Counted from the first letter of the stretch, positions 1 through 8,516 are shown. The stretch: 64,000 nt of DNA from Pantoea alhagi (GCF_002101395.1 NZ_CP019706.1:4092001-4156000); one strand, 5' to 3'. The notes: a model not told the origin generated them from the sequence alone. Program-made: numbers and translations.

Positions 1-93
1 TGTCGTGGCAGTGCTAATATTTTTTGTGAAGCGGGACAGAAGTTCAGGAGTCAGCGGGAAATAAGAAATACAGACAGGGGAGCCGGTCGGTTA

Positions 94-270
94 TCCATCT
101 CCAGGCCCCTCACCCTGATATTCCTCAAGTACACAGACATCGCAAAGATAAGCGAATGTAGCAAAATCCGTTATCAGACGAGCGAAACCTGTCTGAGTTT
201 CACTATGATAAACGCCAAAGATGATCTGGCTATTTTTTAAACAGCCCTGGGAAGATTTTGAGGGAAGAAG
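94..270 (-). pseudogene. GNAT acetyltransferase remnant
   Basis: The minus strand encodes an internal piece of a GNAT-type N-acetyltransferase: a FGVYHSETQTGFARLITD-like strand pair, the TFAYLCDV core and VLEEYQGEG, which corresponds to the acetyl-CoA binding loop (usually Q/R-x-x-G-x-G/A). It stops right after this loop, and the C-terminal half of the fold is not recognisable in any frame down to base 1. The N-terminal end runs into the icd terminator and has lost its start. I read it as a fragment truncated at both ends. The family call rests on motif recognition only. Confidence 0.45.
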
Positions 271-274
271 CACA

Positions 275-314
275 AATAAAAAAGCCAACATAAATTTAAC
301 ATTTTATGTTGGCT
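275..314 (-). terminator. icd intrinsic terminator
   Basis: A perfect 12-bp inverted repeat (283-294 with 303-314, arms AGCCAACATAAA and TTTATGTTGGCT) is followed on the minus strand by a run of six T. It lies 20 bp past the icd stop codon. Confidence 0.85.
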
Positions 315-333
315 ATATGTTGTTAATCAGCGA

Positions 334-1587
334 TTACATGTTGTTGATAATCGCGTCGCCAAACTCTGAACATTTCAGCAGCTTGGCGCCTTCCATCAGA
401 CGCTCAAAGTCATAGGTCACGGTTTTCGCGGCAATCGCGCCTTCCATGCCTTTAACAATCAGGTCTGCGGCTTCGAACCACTGCATGTGGCGCAACATCA
501 TCTCAGCGGAAAGGATCACGGAACCCGGGTTCACTTTATCCTGGCCCGCATATTTCGGCGCGGTGCCGTGGGTAGCTTCAAACAGCGCGCACTCGTCACC
601 GATGTTTGCGCCCGGAGCGATACCGATACCGCCAACCTGCGCCGCCAGGGCGTCAGAAATGTAGTCACCGTTCAGGTTCATACAGGCGATAACATCATAT
701 TCAGCCGGACGCAGCAGGATCTGCTGCAGGAAGGCGTCAGCGATCACGTCTTTAATCACGATCTCTTTGCCGCTGTTCGGGTTCTTGATTTTCACCCACG
801 GGCCACCATCGATCAGCTCACCGCCGAACTCTTCACGCGCCAGCTGGTAGCCCCAATCTTTAAAGGCACCTTCGGTGAATTTCATGATGTTGCCTTTGTG
901 TACCAGCGTCACAGAATCGCGATCGTTGGTAATGGCATATTCAATCGCCGCACGCACCAGACGTTTGGTGCCTTCTTCAGAGCAAGGCTTCACGCCGATG
1001 CCGCACTGCTGCGGGAAACGGATTTTGGTTACACCCATCTCATCCTGCAGGAACTTGATGACTTTATCCGCTTCCGGCGTGCCCGCTTTCCACTCGATAC
1101 CGGCATAGATGTCTTCGCTGTTTTCACGGAAGATCACCATATCTGTATCCTGCGGACGCTTAACCGGGCTTGGAGTACCCTGATAGTAACGAACCGGACG
1201 CAGACAGATGTACAGGTCCAGCTGCTGACGCAGCGCAACGTTCAGAGAGCGGATACCGCCGCCAACCGGCGTGGTTAACGGACCTTTGATGGCAACGCGG
1301 TAATCCTTAATCAGGTCAAGGGTTTCCTCCGGCAGCCAGACATCCTGACCATACACCTGAGTTGATTTCTCACCGGTGTAAATTTCCATCCAGGAAATTT
1401 TTCGCTCGCCGTTGTAGGCTTTTTTCACAGCGGCATCAACCACTTTGATCATGACGGGAGAAACGTCTACGCCAATGCCATCACCCTCGATATAAGGGAT
1501 GATCGGATTAGCGGGAACAACCAGTTTTCCCTGATCGTCGAGAGTGATTTTCTGACCTTCCGCCGGAACAACTACTTTGCTTTCCAT
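334..1587 (-). CDS. icd: isocitrate dehydrogenase (NADP+)
   Basis: Icd oxidatively decarboxylates isocitrate to 2-oxoglutarate with NADP+ in the TCA cycle (cytoplasm). The product is 417 aa, against 416 in E. coli. The family features are visible: the IEGDGIG N-terminal motif, the substrate loop GGGIRSLNVALRQ with Ser114 (equivalent to the AceK-phosphorylated Ser113 of E. coli), and the C-terminal NLNGDYISD segment with the nearby ATHGTAPKYAG cofactor loop. The ATG is preceded by AAGGAGAGG. The gene is monocistronic, with its own promoter and terminator, and divergent from rluE. The 3' end of icd is a known phage attachment site (e14, phage 21); here the C-terminus is intact. Confidence 0.98.
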   Translation of the reverse strand: MESKVVVPAEGQKITLDDQGKLVVPANPIIPYIEGDGIGVDVSPVMIKVVDAAVKKAYNGERKISWMEIYTGEKSTQVYGQDVWLPEETLDLIKDYRVAIKGPLTTPVGGGIRSLNVALRQQLDLYICLRPVRYYQGTPSPVKRPQDTDMVIFRENSEDIYAGIEWKAGTPEADKVIKFLQDEMGVTKIRFPQQCGIGVKPCSEEGTKRLVRAAIEYAITNDRDSVTLVHKGNIMKFTEGAFKDWGYQLAREEFGGELIDGGPWVKIKNPNSGKEIVIKDVIADAFLQQILLRPAEYDVIACMNLNGDYISDALAAQVGGIGIAPGANIGDECALFEATHGTAPKYAGQDKVNPGSVILSAEMMLRHMQWFEAADLIVKGMEGAIAAKTVTYDFERLMEGAKLLKCSEFGDAIINNM

Positions 1588-1610
1588 TAACCTCTCCTTC
1601 GAGCGCTTTT

Positions 1611-1639
1611 TTGTTAATGATTTGTAAGATGCGCGTCAA
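1611..1639 (-). promoter_or_regulatory. icd promoter
   Basis: On the minus strand TTGACG (1634-1639) is separated by exactly 17 bp from TAACAA (1611-1616), a sigma-70 layout that places the start about 20 bases before the icd ribosome binding site. The assignment is from sequence only. Confidence 0.6.
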
Positions 1640-1684
1640 TACTACTTGAATATTGCCGTCGCGCCAATCATCTCAATTTCGCGT

Positions 1685-1690
1685 TATAAT
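1685..1690 (+). promoter_or_regulatory. rluE promoter -10 element
   Basis: A perfect TATAAT lies 28 bp before the rluE ATG. No good -35 hexamer is visible at 16-18 bp. It supports the downstream ATG at 1719, because upstream in-frame ATG codons would precede or overlap the expected transcript start. Confidence 0.55.
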
Positions 1691-1718
1691 GCGCTCATTC
1701 AAGTCAAGTGCAAAGCTT

Positions 1719-2345
1719 ATGCGTAAAACAGTTGTTAATAATCACCGAGTTAAACGATTCAGCCGCCCTTCTCCTGCCAGGCCGCAGTATAAGGGGCCGC
1801 GGCGTGTAATCGTTTTTAACAAACCTTATGATGTTCTGCCGCAGTTTACCGATGAGGCGGGACGTTCCACCCTAAAAGATTTTATTCCGGTTAGTGGCGT
1901 TTATGCGGCAGGCCGGCTGGACCGCGACAGCGAAGGCCTGATGGTGCTGACCAACGATGGCGCGCTACAGGCAAAGCTGACCCAGCCGGGCAAGCGTACC
2001 GGAAAAATTTATTACGTTCAGGTTGAAGGCGAGCCGGATGAAAGCGCGCTGCAGGCGCTGCGCAGTGGCATTATTCTGAAAGATGGCCCTACCCTGCCCG
2101 CCGGAGTAGAAAGCGTCGATGAACCCGCCTGGCTCTGGCCGCGTCAGCCGCCCATTCGTGAACGTAAATCGATCCCCGTCAGCTGGCTTAAAATAACCCT
2201 TTATGAAGGACGTAATCGCCAGGTTCGCCGCATGGCTGCACACGTTGGCTTTCCTGTTTTGCGTCTGATTCGTTATGGTATGGCGTCGTTAACGCTGGAT
2301 GATCTCGCGCCTGGCGAATGGCGTGACATTACCGATCGTTTTTAA
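1719..2345 (+). CDS. rluE: 23S rRNA pseudouridine(2457) synthase
   Basis: RluE isomerises U2457 of 23S rRNA to pseudouridine. The 208-aa product has the RsuA/RluB/E/F family hallmarks: FNKPYDVLPQF, then AAGRLDRDSEGL with the catalytic Asp at residue 68, and the C-terminal LYEGRNRQVRRM motif. It lacks an S4 domain, as E. coli RluE does. The open frame extends up to 1653, but the TATAAT at 1685-1690 and alignment to the family favour ATG 1719 (MRKTVVNN). It is followed 12 bp later by nudJ, as in E. coli. Confidence 0.93.
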   Translation: MRKTVVNNHRVKRFSRPSPARPQYKGPRRVIVFNKPYDVLPQFTDEAGRSTLKDFIPVSGVYAAGRLDRDSEGLMVLTNDGALQAKLTQPGKRTGKIYYVQVEGEPDESALQALRSGIILKDGPTLPAGVESVDEPAWLWPRQPPIRERKSIPVSWLKITLYEGRNRQVRRMAAHVGFPVLRLIRYGMASLTLDDLAPGEWRDITDRF

Positions 2346-2357
2346 CCGGAGCAGCCT

Positions 2358-2795
2358 ATGTACAAACCGCACGTTACCGTGGCCTGCATTGTGCAGGCAG
2401 AAGACGAACTGCTGGTGGTAGAAGAAACCATTAACGGTAAAGCCACCTGGAATCAGCCAGCCGGTCATCTGGAAGCAGAAGAAAGCCTGCTGCAGGCTGC
2501 CAGCCGTGAACTTTATGAGGAAACCGGCATTCAGGCGGAGATGAACAGTTTTCTCGGCGTACAGCAGTGGACCGCGCCGGATAAAACGCCTTTTATCCGT
2601 TTCCTTTTTGCCCTCGATCTACCGGAACGTCTGGAAACCAATCCGCAGGACAGTGATATCGACCGTTGCTGGTGGCTGCCGCCGCAGCAGATTTTAACCG
2701 CTGACCATCTGCGTTCGCCGCTGGTAGCGGAAAGCGTACGCATCTGGCAGAGCGGCGTACGTTATCCGCTGTCGATGGTGCAGTTTTATCGATAA
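2358..2795 (+). CDS. nudJ: Nudix phosphatase NudJ
   Basis: NudJ hydrolyses nucleoside di- and triphosphates and thiamine (hydroxymethylpyrimidine) pyrophosphate. In this 145-aa protein the full Nudix box G-x5-E-x7-R-E-U-x-E-E-x-G-U is seen at residues 36-58 (GHLEAEESLL...RELYEETGI), carrying the metal-binding glutamates. GGAG sits 7 nt before the ATG. It lies between rluE and mnmA in the conserved rluE-nudJ-mnmA-hflD-purB order. Confidence 0.92.
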   Translation: MYKPHVTVACIVQAEDELLVVEETINGKATWNQPAGHLEAEESLLQAASRELYEETGIQAEMNSFLGVQQWTAPDKTPFIRFLFALDLPERLETNPQDSDIDRCWWLPPQQILTADHLRSPLVAESVRIWQSGVRYPLSMVQFYR

Positions 2796-2851
2796 TGGCT
2801 TTCCGGTCAGGCAACGTCCGCGCCGGGGATGCGTCGGTGGCGCACGCGTGC

Positions 2852-2857
2852 TAGAAT
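2852..2857 (+). promoter_or_regulatory. mnmA promoter, extended -10
   Basis: TGC-TAGAAT in the 98-bp nudJ-mnmA gap resembles an extended -10 element. No clear -35 is seen. The mnmA ATG follows 36 bp downstream. Confidence 0.4.
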
Positions 2858-2893
2858 ACGCCGCCTGTTTTTGTTCCTTGTCGTGAGTGTGTC

Positions 2894-4006
2894 ATGTCTG
2901 ACAACAGCCAGAAAAAAGTGATCGTCGGAATGTCCGGCGGCGTCGATTCTTCCGTTTCCGCCTGGTTACTGCAGCAGCAGGGTTATCAGGTGGAAGGGTT
3001 ATTTATGAAAAACTGGGAAGAGGACGACGGCGAAGAGTATTGTACCGCTGCGGATGATCTGGCCGATGCCCAGGCCGTTTGCGACAAACTTGGCATGAAG
3101 CTGCATAAAGTTAACTTTGCAGCCGAATACTGGGATAACGTCTTCGAGCATTTCCTGGAAGAATACAAGGCTGGCCGTACGCCTAACCCCGATATTCTGT
3201 GCAATAAAGAGATCAAATTTAAAGCGTTCCTTGAGTTCGCGGCGGAAGATCTCGGCGCAGACTATATTGCTACCGGTCATTACGTGCGCCGCCAGGAAAG
3301 CAAGGGTCAAAGCCAGCTGCTGCGCGGTCTCGACGGCAACAAAGATCAAAGCTACTTTCTCTATACGCTCAGCCACCAGCAAATTGCACAGAGCCTGTTC
3401 CCGGTCGGCGAACTGTCGAAGCCGGAAGTGCGCCGTATTGCCGAACAGCTGGAGCTGGTGACCGCGAAGAAAAAAGACTCAACCGGCATCTGTTTTATCG
3501 GCGAGCGTAAATTCCGCGATTTCCTTGGGCGCTATCTGCCTGCTCAGCCAGGCGCTATCGTTACCGTTGATGGCCAGACGGTGGGCGAACATCAGGGTCT
3601 GATGTACCATACGCTTGGACAGCGGAAAGGGCTGGGCATTGGCGGTATGAAAGAGAGCAATGACGATCCCTGGTATGTGGTGGACAAAGACGTCGCCGGT
3701 AATCGCCTGATTGTCGCTCAGGGCGCCGACCATCCGCGTCTGATGTCGGTTGGATTGATTGCGCAACAGCTGCACTGGGTCGATCGCCAGGCGTTGCGTG
3801 AGCCGTTGCAATGCGTAGTGAAAACCCGTTACCGTCAGGAAGATATTCCCTGCGTTATCACCCCGCTGGACGATGATCGCATTGAGGTGCGCTTTGAGCA
3901 GCCGGTCGCCGCTGTGACGCCAGGCCAGTCTGCCGTATTTTACCTGGGCGAAATTTGCCTTGGCGGCGGTATTATTGAACAGCGTTTACCGCTGGTGCCG
4001 GCATAA
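2894..4006 (+). CDS. mnmA: tRNA-specific 2-thiouridylase
   Basis: MnmA adenylates and thiolates U34 of tRNA-Lys, -Glu and -Gln, taking sulfur relayed by the Tus proteins. The 370-aa product (E. coli 368) has the N-type PP-loop SGGVDSS (residues 14-20), the first catalytic cysteine in NPDILCNKEIKF (Cys103), and the second in DSTGICFIGER (Cys200). hflD follows after 37 bp with the same orientation, the usual mnmA-hflD-purB cluster. Confidence 0.97.
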   Translation: MSDNSQKKVIVGMSGGVDSSVSAWLLQQQGYQVEGLFMKNWEEDDGEEYCTAADDLADAQAVCDKLGMKLHKVNFAAEYWDNVFEHFLEEYKAGRTPNPDILCNKEIKFKAFLEFAAEDLGADYIATGHYVRRQESKGQSQLLRGLDGNKDQSYFLYTLSHQQIAQSLFPVGELSKPEVRRIAEQLELVTAKKKDSTGICFIGERKFRDFLGRYLPAQPGAIVTVDGQTVGEHQGLMYHTLGQRKGLGIGGMKESNDDPWYVVDKDVAGNRLIVAQGADHPRLMSVGLIAQQLHWVDRQALREPLQCVVKTRYRQEDIPCVITPLDDDRIEVRFEQPVAAVTPGQSAVFYLGEICLGGGIIEQRLPLVPA

Positions 4007-4043
4007 ATCGCGTGCGGCTTACGATGTGTATACAGGAGTAACC

Positions 4044-4682
4044 GTGGCTAAAAATTATTATGACATCACGCTGGCGCTGGCAGGGATCTGCCAGTCCGCG
4101 CATCTGGCACAGCAGCTGGCCCATCAGGGCCAGTGCGATGCGCAGGCGTTGAAAACCTCTCTGAGCAGCCTGCTCGATCTTAATCCCTCTTCCACTCTGG
4201 CGGTTTACGGTAACGATGAAGCCCAGCTGCGTTTTGGGCTTGAAACGCTGCTGGCGGTGCTGAGTAACCCCAGCCGTCAGGGACTGGGGGCGGAACTGAC
4301 GCGTTATACCCTAAGTATGATGGTGCTGGAGCGTAAGCTCAGCGCCAATAAATCTGCCCTTGATACGCTGGCCCAGCGCATTGCCCAGCTTGATCGCCAG
4401 CTGAGCCATTATGATATCGACTCCGAAACCATTATCGCCGCCATGGCCGGGATTTATGTGGATGTAATTAGTCCGCTTGGGCCACGCATTCAGGTGACAG
4501 GGTCACCTGCGGTGCTACAAAATACTCAGGTGCAGAACAAAGTTCGCGCCGCCCTGCTGGCAGGGATTCGTTCCGCCGTGCTCTGGCATCAGGTTGGCGG
4601 TGGCCGCCTGCAGTTAATGTTTTACCGAAACCGCCTTATCCGTGAGGCGAAACGTATTTTAGCCGGTATGCCTTCGGCCTGA
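4044..4682 (+). CDS. hflD: high frequency lysogenization protein HflD
   Basis: HflD is a peripheral membrane protein of 212 aa that in E. coli binds lambda CII and affects lysogeny; its normal host role is unclear. The start chosen is GTG 4044 with AGGAG 5 bp upstream, giving MAKNYYDITLALAGICQS, identical to the known E. coli N-terminus. The open frame itself extends upstream to 3960 inside mnmA. The conserved block IYVDVISPLGPRIQVTGSP and the C-terminal LLAGIRSAVLWHQVGGGR are present. It lies directly upstream of purB. Confidence 0.93.
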   Translation: MAKNYYDITLALAGICQSAHLAQQLAHQGQCDAQALKTSLSSLLDLNPSSTLAVYGNDEAQLRFGLETLLAVLSNPSRQGLGAELTRYTLSMMVLERKLSANKSALDTLAQRIAQLDRQLSHYDIDSETIIAAMAGIYVDVISPLGPRIQVTGSPAVLQNTQVQNKVRAALLAGIRSAVLWHQVGGGRLQLMFYRNRLIREAKRILAGMPSA

Positions 4683-4731
4683 TCGGGCCGAATACACCAG
4701 ACCTTTAGTTAACGATCCAGGAGTTGCTCTG

Positions 4732-6102
4732 ATGGAATTATCCTCTCTGACCGCCGTCTCACCTGTCGATGGTCGTTACGGCGACAAAGTCAGCCCACTG
4801 CGTGGCATTTTCAGCGAGTTCGGCCTGCTGAAATTCCGCGTTGCGGTTGAAGTTCGCTGGTTACAAAAACTGGCCGCGACTGCAGAGATCAAGGAAGTTC
4901 CTGCTTTTGACGCTGACGCAAACGCTTACCTTGACGCGATTGTGGCTAATTTTAATGAAAATGATGCTGCGCGCATCAAAACCATTGAACGCACCACTAA
5001 CCACGACGTTAAAGCGGTTGAGTATTTCCTGAAAGAAAAAGTGGCCGATGTACCGGCGCTGCATGCCGTTTCCGAATTTATCCACTTTGCCTGTACTTCT
5101 GAGGATATCAATAACCTCTCTCATGCACTGATGCTGGAAACCGCCCGCCGTGAAGTGATTCTGCCTTACTGGACGCAGCTGATTGACGCGGTAAAAGATC
5201 TGGCGCATCAGTATCGCGATATTCCGCTGCTGTCACGTACTCACGGTCAGCCTGCAACCCCCTCTACGCTGGGCAAAGAGATGGCGAACGTCGCTTACCG
5301 TATGACGCGTCAGCTGCGTCAGCTGGAGCAGGTAGAGATTCTGGGCAAAATCAACGGCGCGGTAGGAAACTATAACGCCCATCTGGCAGCCTATCCGGAA
5401 GTGGACTGGCATCAGCTGAGCGAATCTTTCGTCACCTCGCTGGGCATCAGCTGGAACCCCTACACCACCCAGATCGAGCCGCACGACTATATTGCTGAAC
5501 TGTTTGACTGTATTGCGCGCTTCAACACCATTCTGATCGATTTCGATCGCGATATCTGGGGTTATATCGCGCTGAATCACTTCAAACAGAAAACCATCGC
5601 GGGTGAAATTGGCTCCTCGACCATGCCGCATAAAGTTAACCCGATCGATTTTGAAAACTCAGAAGGCAACCTCGGCCTGGCGAATGCCGTTATGCAGCAT
5701 CTGGCGACCAAGCTGCCGGTTTCCCGCTGGCAGCGCGATCTGACCGATTCCACCGTGCTGCGTAATCTGGGCGTGGGTGTGGGTTATGCGCTTATCGCCT
5801 ATCAGGCGACGCTGAAAGGCATCTCTAAGCTGGAAGTTAACCGCGATCGCCTGCTGGCGGAGCTGGACCAGAACTGGGAAGTGCTGGCAGAGCCGATTCA
5901 GACCGTGATGCGTCGTTACGGCATTGAAAAGCCGTATGAAAAGCTGAAAGAGCTGACGCGCGGTAAACGCGTGGACGCGGCTGGCATGCAGGCGTTTATT
6001 GACAGCCTGGCGCTGCCGGAAGAAGAGAAAACCCGTCTCAAGCAGATGACCCCGGCAAACTACCTGGGCCGCGCTGTGCAGATGGTTGACGATCTGAAGT
6101 AA
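4732..6102 (+). CDS. purB: adenylosuccinate lyase
   Basis: PurB splits SAICAR to AICAR plus fumarate and adenylosuccinate to AMP plus fumarate in purine synthesis. The 456-aa product has the length seen in E. coli. Visible are the catalytic His171 in SRTHGQPATP and the signature loop GSSTMPHKVNPIDFEN with the catalytic Ser295. The ATG has AGGAG upstream. A perfect PurR box lies inside the reading frame at codons 62-67, so repression probably works by blocking elongation, as established for E. coli purB. Confidence 0.98.
   Translation: MELSSLTAVSPVDGRYGDKVSPLRGIFSEFGLLKFRVAVEVRWLQKLAATAEIKEVPAFDADANAYLDAIVANFNENDAARIKTIERTTNHDVKAVEYFLKEKVADVPALHAVSEFIHFACTSEDINNLSHALMLETARREVILPYWTQLIDAVKDLAHQYRDIPLLSRTHGQPATPSTLGKEMANVAYRMTRQLRQLEQVEILGKINGAVGNYNAHLAAYPEVDWHQLSESFVTSLGISWNPYTTQIEPHDYIAELFDCIARFNTILIDFDRDIWGYIALNHFKQKTIAGEIGSSTMPHKVNPIDFENSEGNLGLANAVMQHLATKLPVSRWQRDLTDSTVLRNLGVGVGYALIAYQATLKGISKLEVNRDRLLAELDQNWEVLAEPIQTVMRRYGIEKPYEKLKELTRGKRVDAAGMQAFIDSLALPEEEKTRLKQMTPANYLGRAVQMVDDLK
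4916..4931 (+). promoter_or_regulatory. intragenic PurR operator in purB
   Basis: ACGCAAACGCTTACCT fits the PurR consensus ANGCAAACGNTTNCNT at every specified position. It covers codons 62-67 of purB, the same place as the characterised roadblock operator of E. coli purB. Confidence 0.8.
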
Positions 6103-6141
6103 AGCCTTTTCCCGGACGCCTGGCGTCCGGGATTGCTCCTG

Positions 6142-6176
6142 CGTTAACCCCTGGTTTATCCGCGCCCCTCTATACT
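6142..6176 (+). promoter_or_regulatory. phoPQ promoter with PhoP box
   Basis: The direct repeat CGTTAA-N5-GGTTTA (6142-6158) matches the PhoP box (T/G)GTTTA-N5-(T/G)GTTTA. It ends 12 bp before a -10 element TATACT (6171-6176), the spacing of PhoP-activated promoters. This predicts positive autoregulation of phoPQ. Confidence 0.8.
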
Positions 6177-6207
6177 CAACTCAAGATTATCTGTAAAGGA
6201 AAGGCAT

Positions 6208-6876
6208 ATGCGCGTTTTGGTTGTAGAGGATAACGGTTTACTGCGTCATCACCTCTCTGTACAGCTGCGTGAAATGGGCCATCAGGTCGATGCGGCTGAA
6301 GATGCAAAAGAGGCGGATTATTTTCTGGCTGAACATTCGCCCGATATTACGCTGGTCGATTTGGGGCTGCCCGATGAAGATGGGATGACGTTAATCCGTC
6401 GCTGGCGCGCTCAGGAAGTTAAGCAACCGATCCTGGTCCTGACCGCGCGCGAAGGCTGGCAGGCGAAAGTGGAAGCGCTGGAGGCCGGAGCGGATGATTA
6501 TGTCACCAAGCCTTTCCATATTGAGGAAGTCGTGGCGCGTATGCAGGCGCTGATGCGGCGCAACAGCGGGCTGGCCTCGCAAATTATCAATCTTGCCCCT
6601 TTTCATATCGATCTCTCACGCCGTGAACTGACGGTAAACGATCAGTCAATCAAACTGACCGCCTTTGAATACACCATTATCGAAACGCTGATCCGTAACG
6701 TAGGCAAAGTGGTCAGTAAAGATTCGCTGATGTTGCAGCTTTATCCCGATGCAGAGCTGCGTGAAAGCCATACGATTGATGTGCTAATGGGTCGGCTGCG
6801 TAAAAAAATACAGGCGGCTTATCCGCAGGAAGTGATCACTACGGTTCGCGGTCAGGGTTATCGCTTCGATATTTAA
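6208..6876 (+). CDS. phoP: response regulator PhoP
   Basis: PhoP is the OmpR-family regulator of the Mg2+, acid and antimicrobial-peptide response. The 222-aa protein has a receiver domain (acidic pair ED at residues 7-8, phospho-acceptor Asp51 in LVDLGLPDEDG, conserved Lys in DDYVTKPF) and a C-terminal winged helix (about residues 125-222) ending TTVRGQGYRFDI. An AAGGA ribosome site precedes the ATG. phoQ starts 6 bp after the stop, so the pair is co-transcribed. Confidence 0.98.
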   Translation: MRVLVVEDNGLLRHHLSVQLREMGHQVDAAEDAKEADYFLAEHSPDITLVDLGLPDEDGMTLIRRWRAQEVKQPILVLTAREGWQAKVEALEAGADDYVTKPFHIEEVVARMQALMRRNSGLASQIINLAPFHIDLSRRELTVNDQSIKLTAFEYTIIETLIRNVGKVVSKDSLMLQLYPDAELRESHTIDVLMGRLRKKIQAAYPQEVITTVRGQGYRFDI

Positions 6877-6882
6877 CCATCA

Positions 6883-8343
6883 ATGAAAATTCTACAGGGC
6901 AAACGCCCTTTTTCGCTCCGCGCCCGCTTTCTGCTGGCGACGGCCGCCGTGGTACTGATCCTCTCTCTTTCCTATGGCATGGTTGCGGTTGTTGGCTATA
7001 TCGTCAGCTTTGACAAAACCACCTATCGCGTTATGCGCGGTGAAAGCAATCTGTTTTACACCCTTGCGCAATGGAAGAATAACCAGCTAACCATCGCCCA
7101 GCCGAAGCAGATGACGCTAAACTCGCCCACGCTGGTTTTTATTTACGATGAGCGTGGCAGGCTGCTGTGGCAGCAGCGTGACGTGCCGGAAATTCGCCGT
7201 AAGATCCGTCCTGACTGGCTGAAAAAGCCCGGCTTTTACGAAATCGATACCAATAATCAGACCAGTAGCAAAGCGCTGGGCGATGATCAGGCGGCCAAAA
7301 TCAAGCTGCACGCCTATGATGATAACGGCGACGGCACCTTTACCCACTCGGTGGCGGTAAATCGTTATGACGCCACCACCAGCCTGCCCGCGCTGACGGT
7401 GGTGGTGATCGACTCGATTCCGCAGGAGTTGCAACACTCCGACGTGGTCTGGTCATGGTTCAGCTATGTGCTGTTGGTTAATCTGCTGCTGGTGATCCCG
7501 CTGCTGTGGCTGGCAGCGCACTGGAGCCTGCGGCCCATCGGCACGCTGGCCAGCCAGATCCGCGAGCTGGAGAGCAGCCAGCGTGACGCGCTGGATCCCA
7601 ATCCGCCGCAGGAGTTACGTAGCCTGGTGCGCAACCTGAATCTGCTGCTGGACAATGAACGCCAGCGCTATACGCGCTACCGTACCACGCTCTCCGATTT
7701 GACCCATAGCCTGAAGACCCCGCTGGCAGTGCTGCAGAGCACGCTGCGTTCACTGCGCGGCGGTAAAAACCTCTCTGTAGAGCAGGCGGAGCCAATTATG
7801 CTGGAGCAGATCAGCCGCATCTCGCAGCAGATTGGCTACTATCTGCATCGCGCCAGCATGCAGGCGGATCACAACCCCTTAAAACGCGAACTGCACTCGG
7901 TATCCGCCCTGCTGGATAGTCTTTGTTCGGCACTGAATAAAGTTTATCAGCGTAAAGGCGTCTCGCTGACGCTGGATATCTCTCCGGAAATCACCTTTGT
8001 CGGCGATCAAAACGATTTCATGGAAGTGATGGGCAATGTGCTGGATAACGCCTGTAAATATTGTCTGGAATTTGTGGAAATCAGCGCGCGCCAGACCGAC
8101 TCCACCCTTCAGCTGATTGTGGAAGATGATGGCCCAGGCATTCCGGAAAGCAAACGTGAGATGATCTTTCTGCGCGGCCAGCGTGCGGACACGCTGCGTC
8201 CGGGACAGGGATTAGGGCTGGCGGTAGCGCGCGATATTCTGGAGCAGTACGCAGGCGATATTGAAGCCGGAACCAGTGCGCTGGGCGGCGCGCATATGAC
8301 AGTGATTTTCCAGCGACAGGAAGTCGAACATAACCTTGAGTAG
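6883..8343 (+). CDS. phoQ: sensor histidine kinase PhoQ
   Basis: PhoQ is the inner-membrane kinase/phosphatase partner of PhoP. The 486 aa equal the E. coli length: TM1 about residues 18-42, periplasmic PDC-like sensor to about 190, TM2 about 193-213, HAMP, dimerisation helix with phospho-His275 in THSLKTPLAVL, and ATPase N, G1 and G2 boxes (NVLDNACKY, DDGPGIP, GQGLGLAV). The periplasmic acidic patch EDDDDAE of E. coli is replaced here by DDNGDG (146-151) inside a short insertion-like loop. The start ATG has a weak Shine-Dalgarno, suggesting coupling to phoP. Confidence 0.97.
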   Translation: MKILQGKRPFSLRARFLLATAAVVLILSLSYGMVAVVGYIVSFDKTTYRVMRGESNLFYTLAQWKNNQLTIAQPKQMTLNSPTLVFIYDERGRLLWQQRDVPEIRRKIRPDWLKKPGFYEIDTNNQTSSKALGDDQAAKIKLHAYDDNGDGTFTHSVAVNRYDATTSLPALTVVVIDSIPQELQHSDVVWSWFSYVLLVNLLLVIPLLWLAAHWSLRPIGTLASQIRELESSQRDALDPNPPQELRSLVRNLNLLLDNERQRYTRYRTTLSDLTHSLKTPLAVLQSTLRSLRGGKNLSVEQAEPIMLEQISRISQQIGYYLHRASMQADHNPLKRELHSVSALLDSLCSALNKVYQRKGVSLTLDISPEITFVGDQNDFMEVMGNVLDNACKYCLEFVEISARQTDSTLQLIVEDDGPGIPESKREMIFLRGQRADTLRPGQGLGLAVARDILEQYAGDIEAGTSALGGAHMTVIFQRQEVEHNLE

Positions 8344-8516
8344 AACCGCGTCGCCGCTGTTATACTCTGGATAATTCATGTTGTATAAAGACGGCAGCGC
8401 AGCCCCTCTCCGGCCAGGTAAGTTAGCGGAGTGAACGAAGCGCGCCAACGCACATACAACCTCAGGGATAACAAGTATATACTTGCTGCCATCTCTCGCC
8501 TGCACTGGAAAACCTT

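Noticed and set aside
487..1278. 263-aa open frame antisense to icd
   Set aside because: It lies wholly within icd on the opposite strand and has no recognisable motif or ribosome site; it is a shadow of icd codon use.
6111..6131. Perfect inverted repeat CCCGGACGCC-T-GGCGTCCGGG after purB, as a terminator
   Set aside because: No T run on the plus strand. It may still be a weak or Rho-assisted end, but I cannot support a terminator call.
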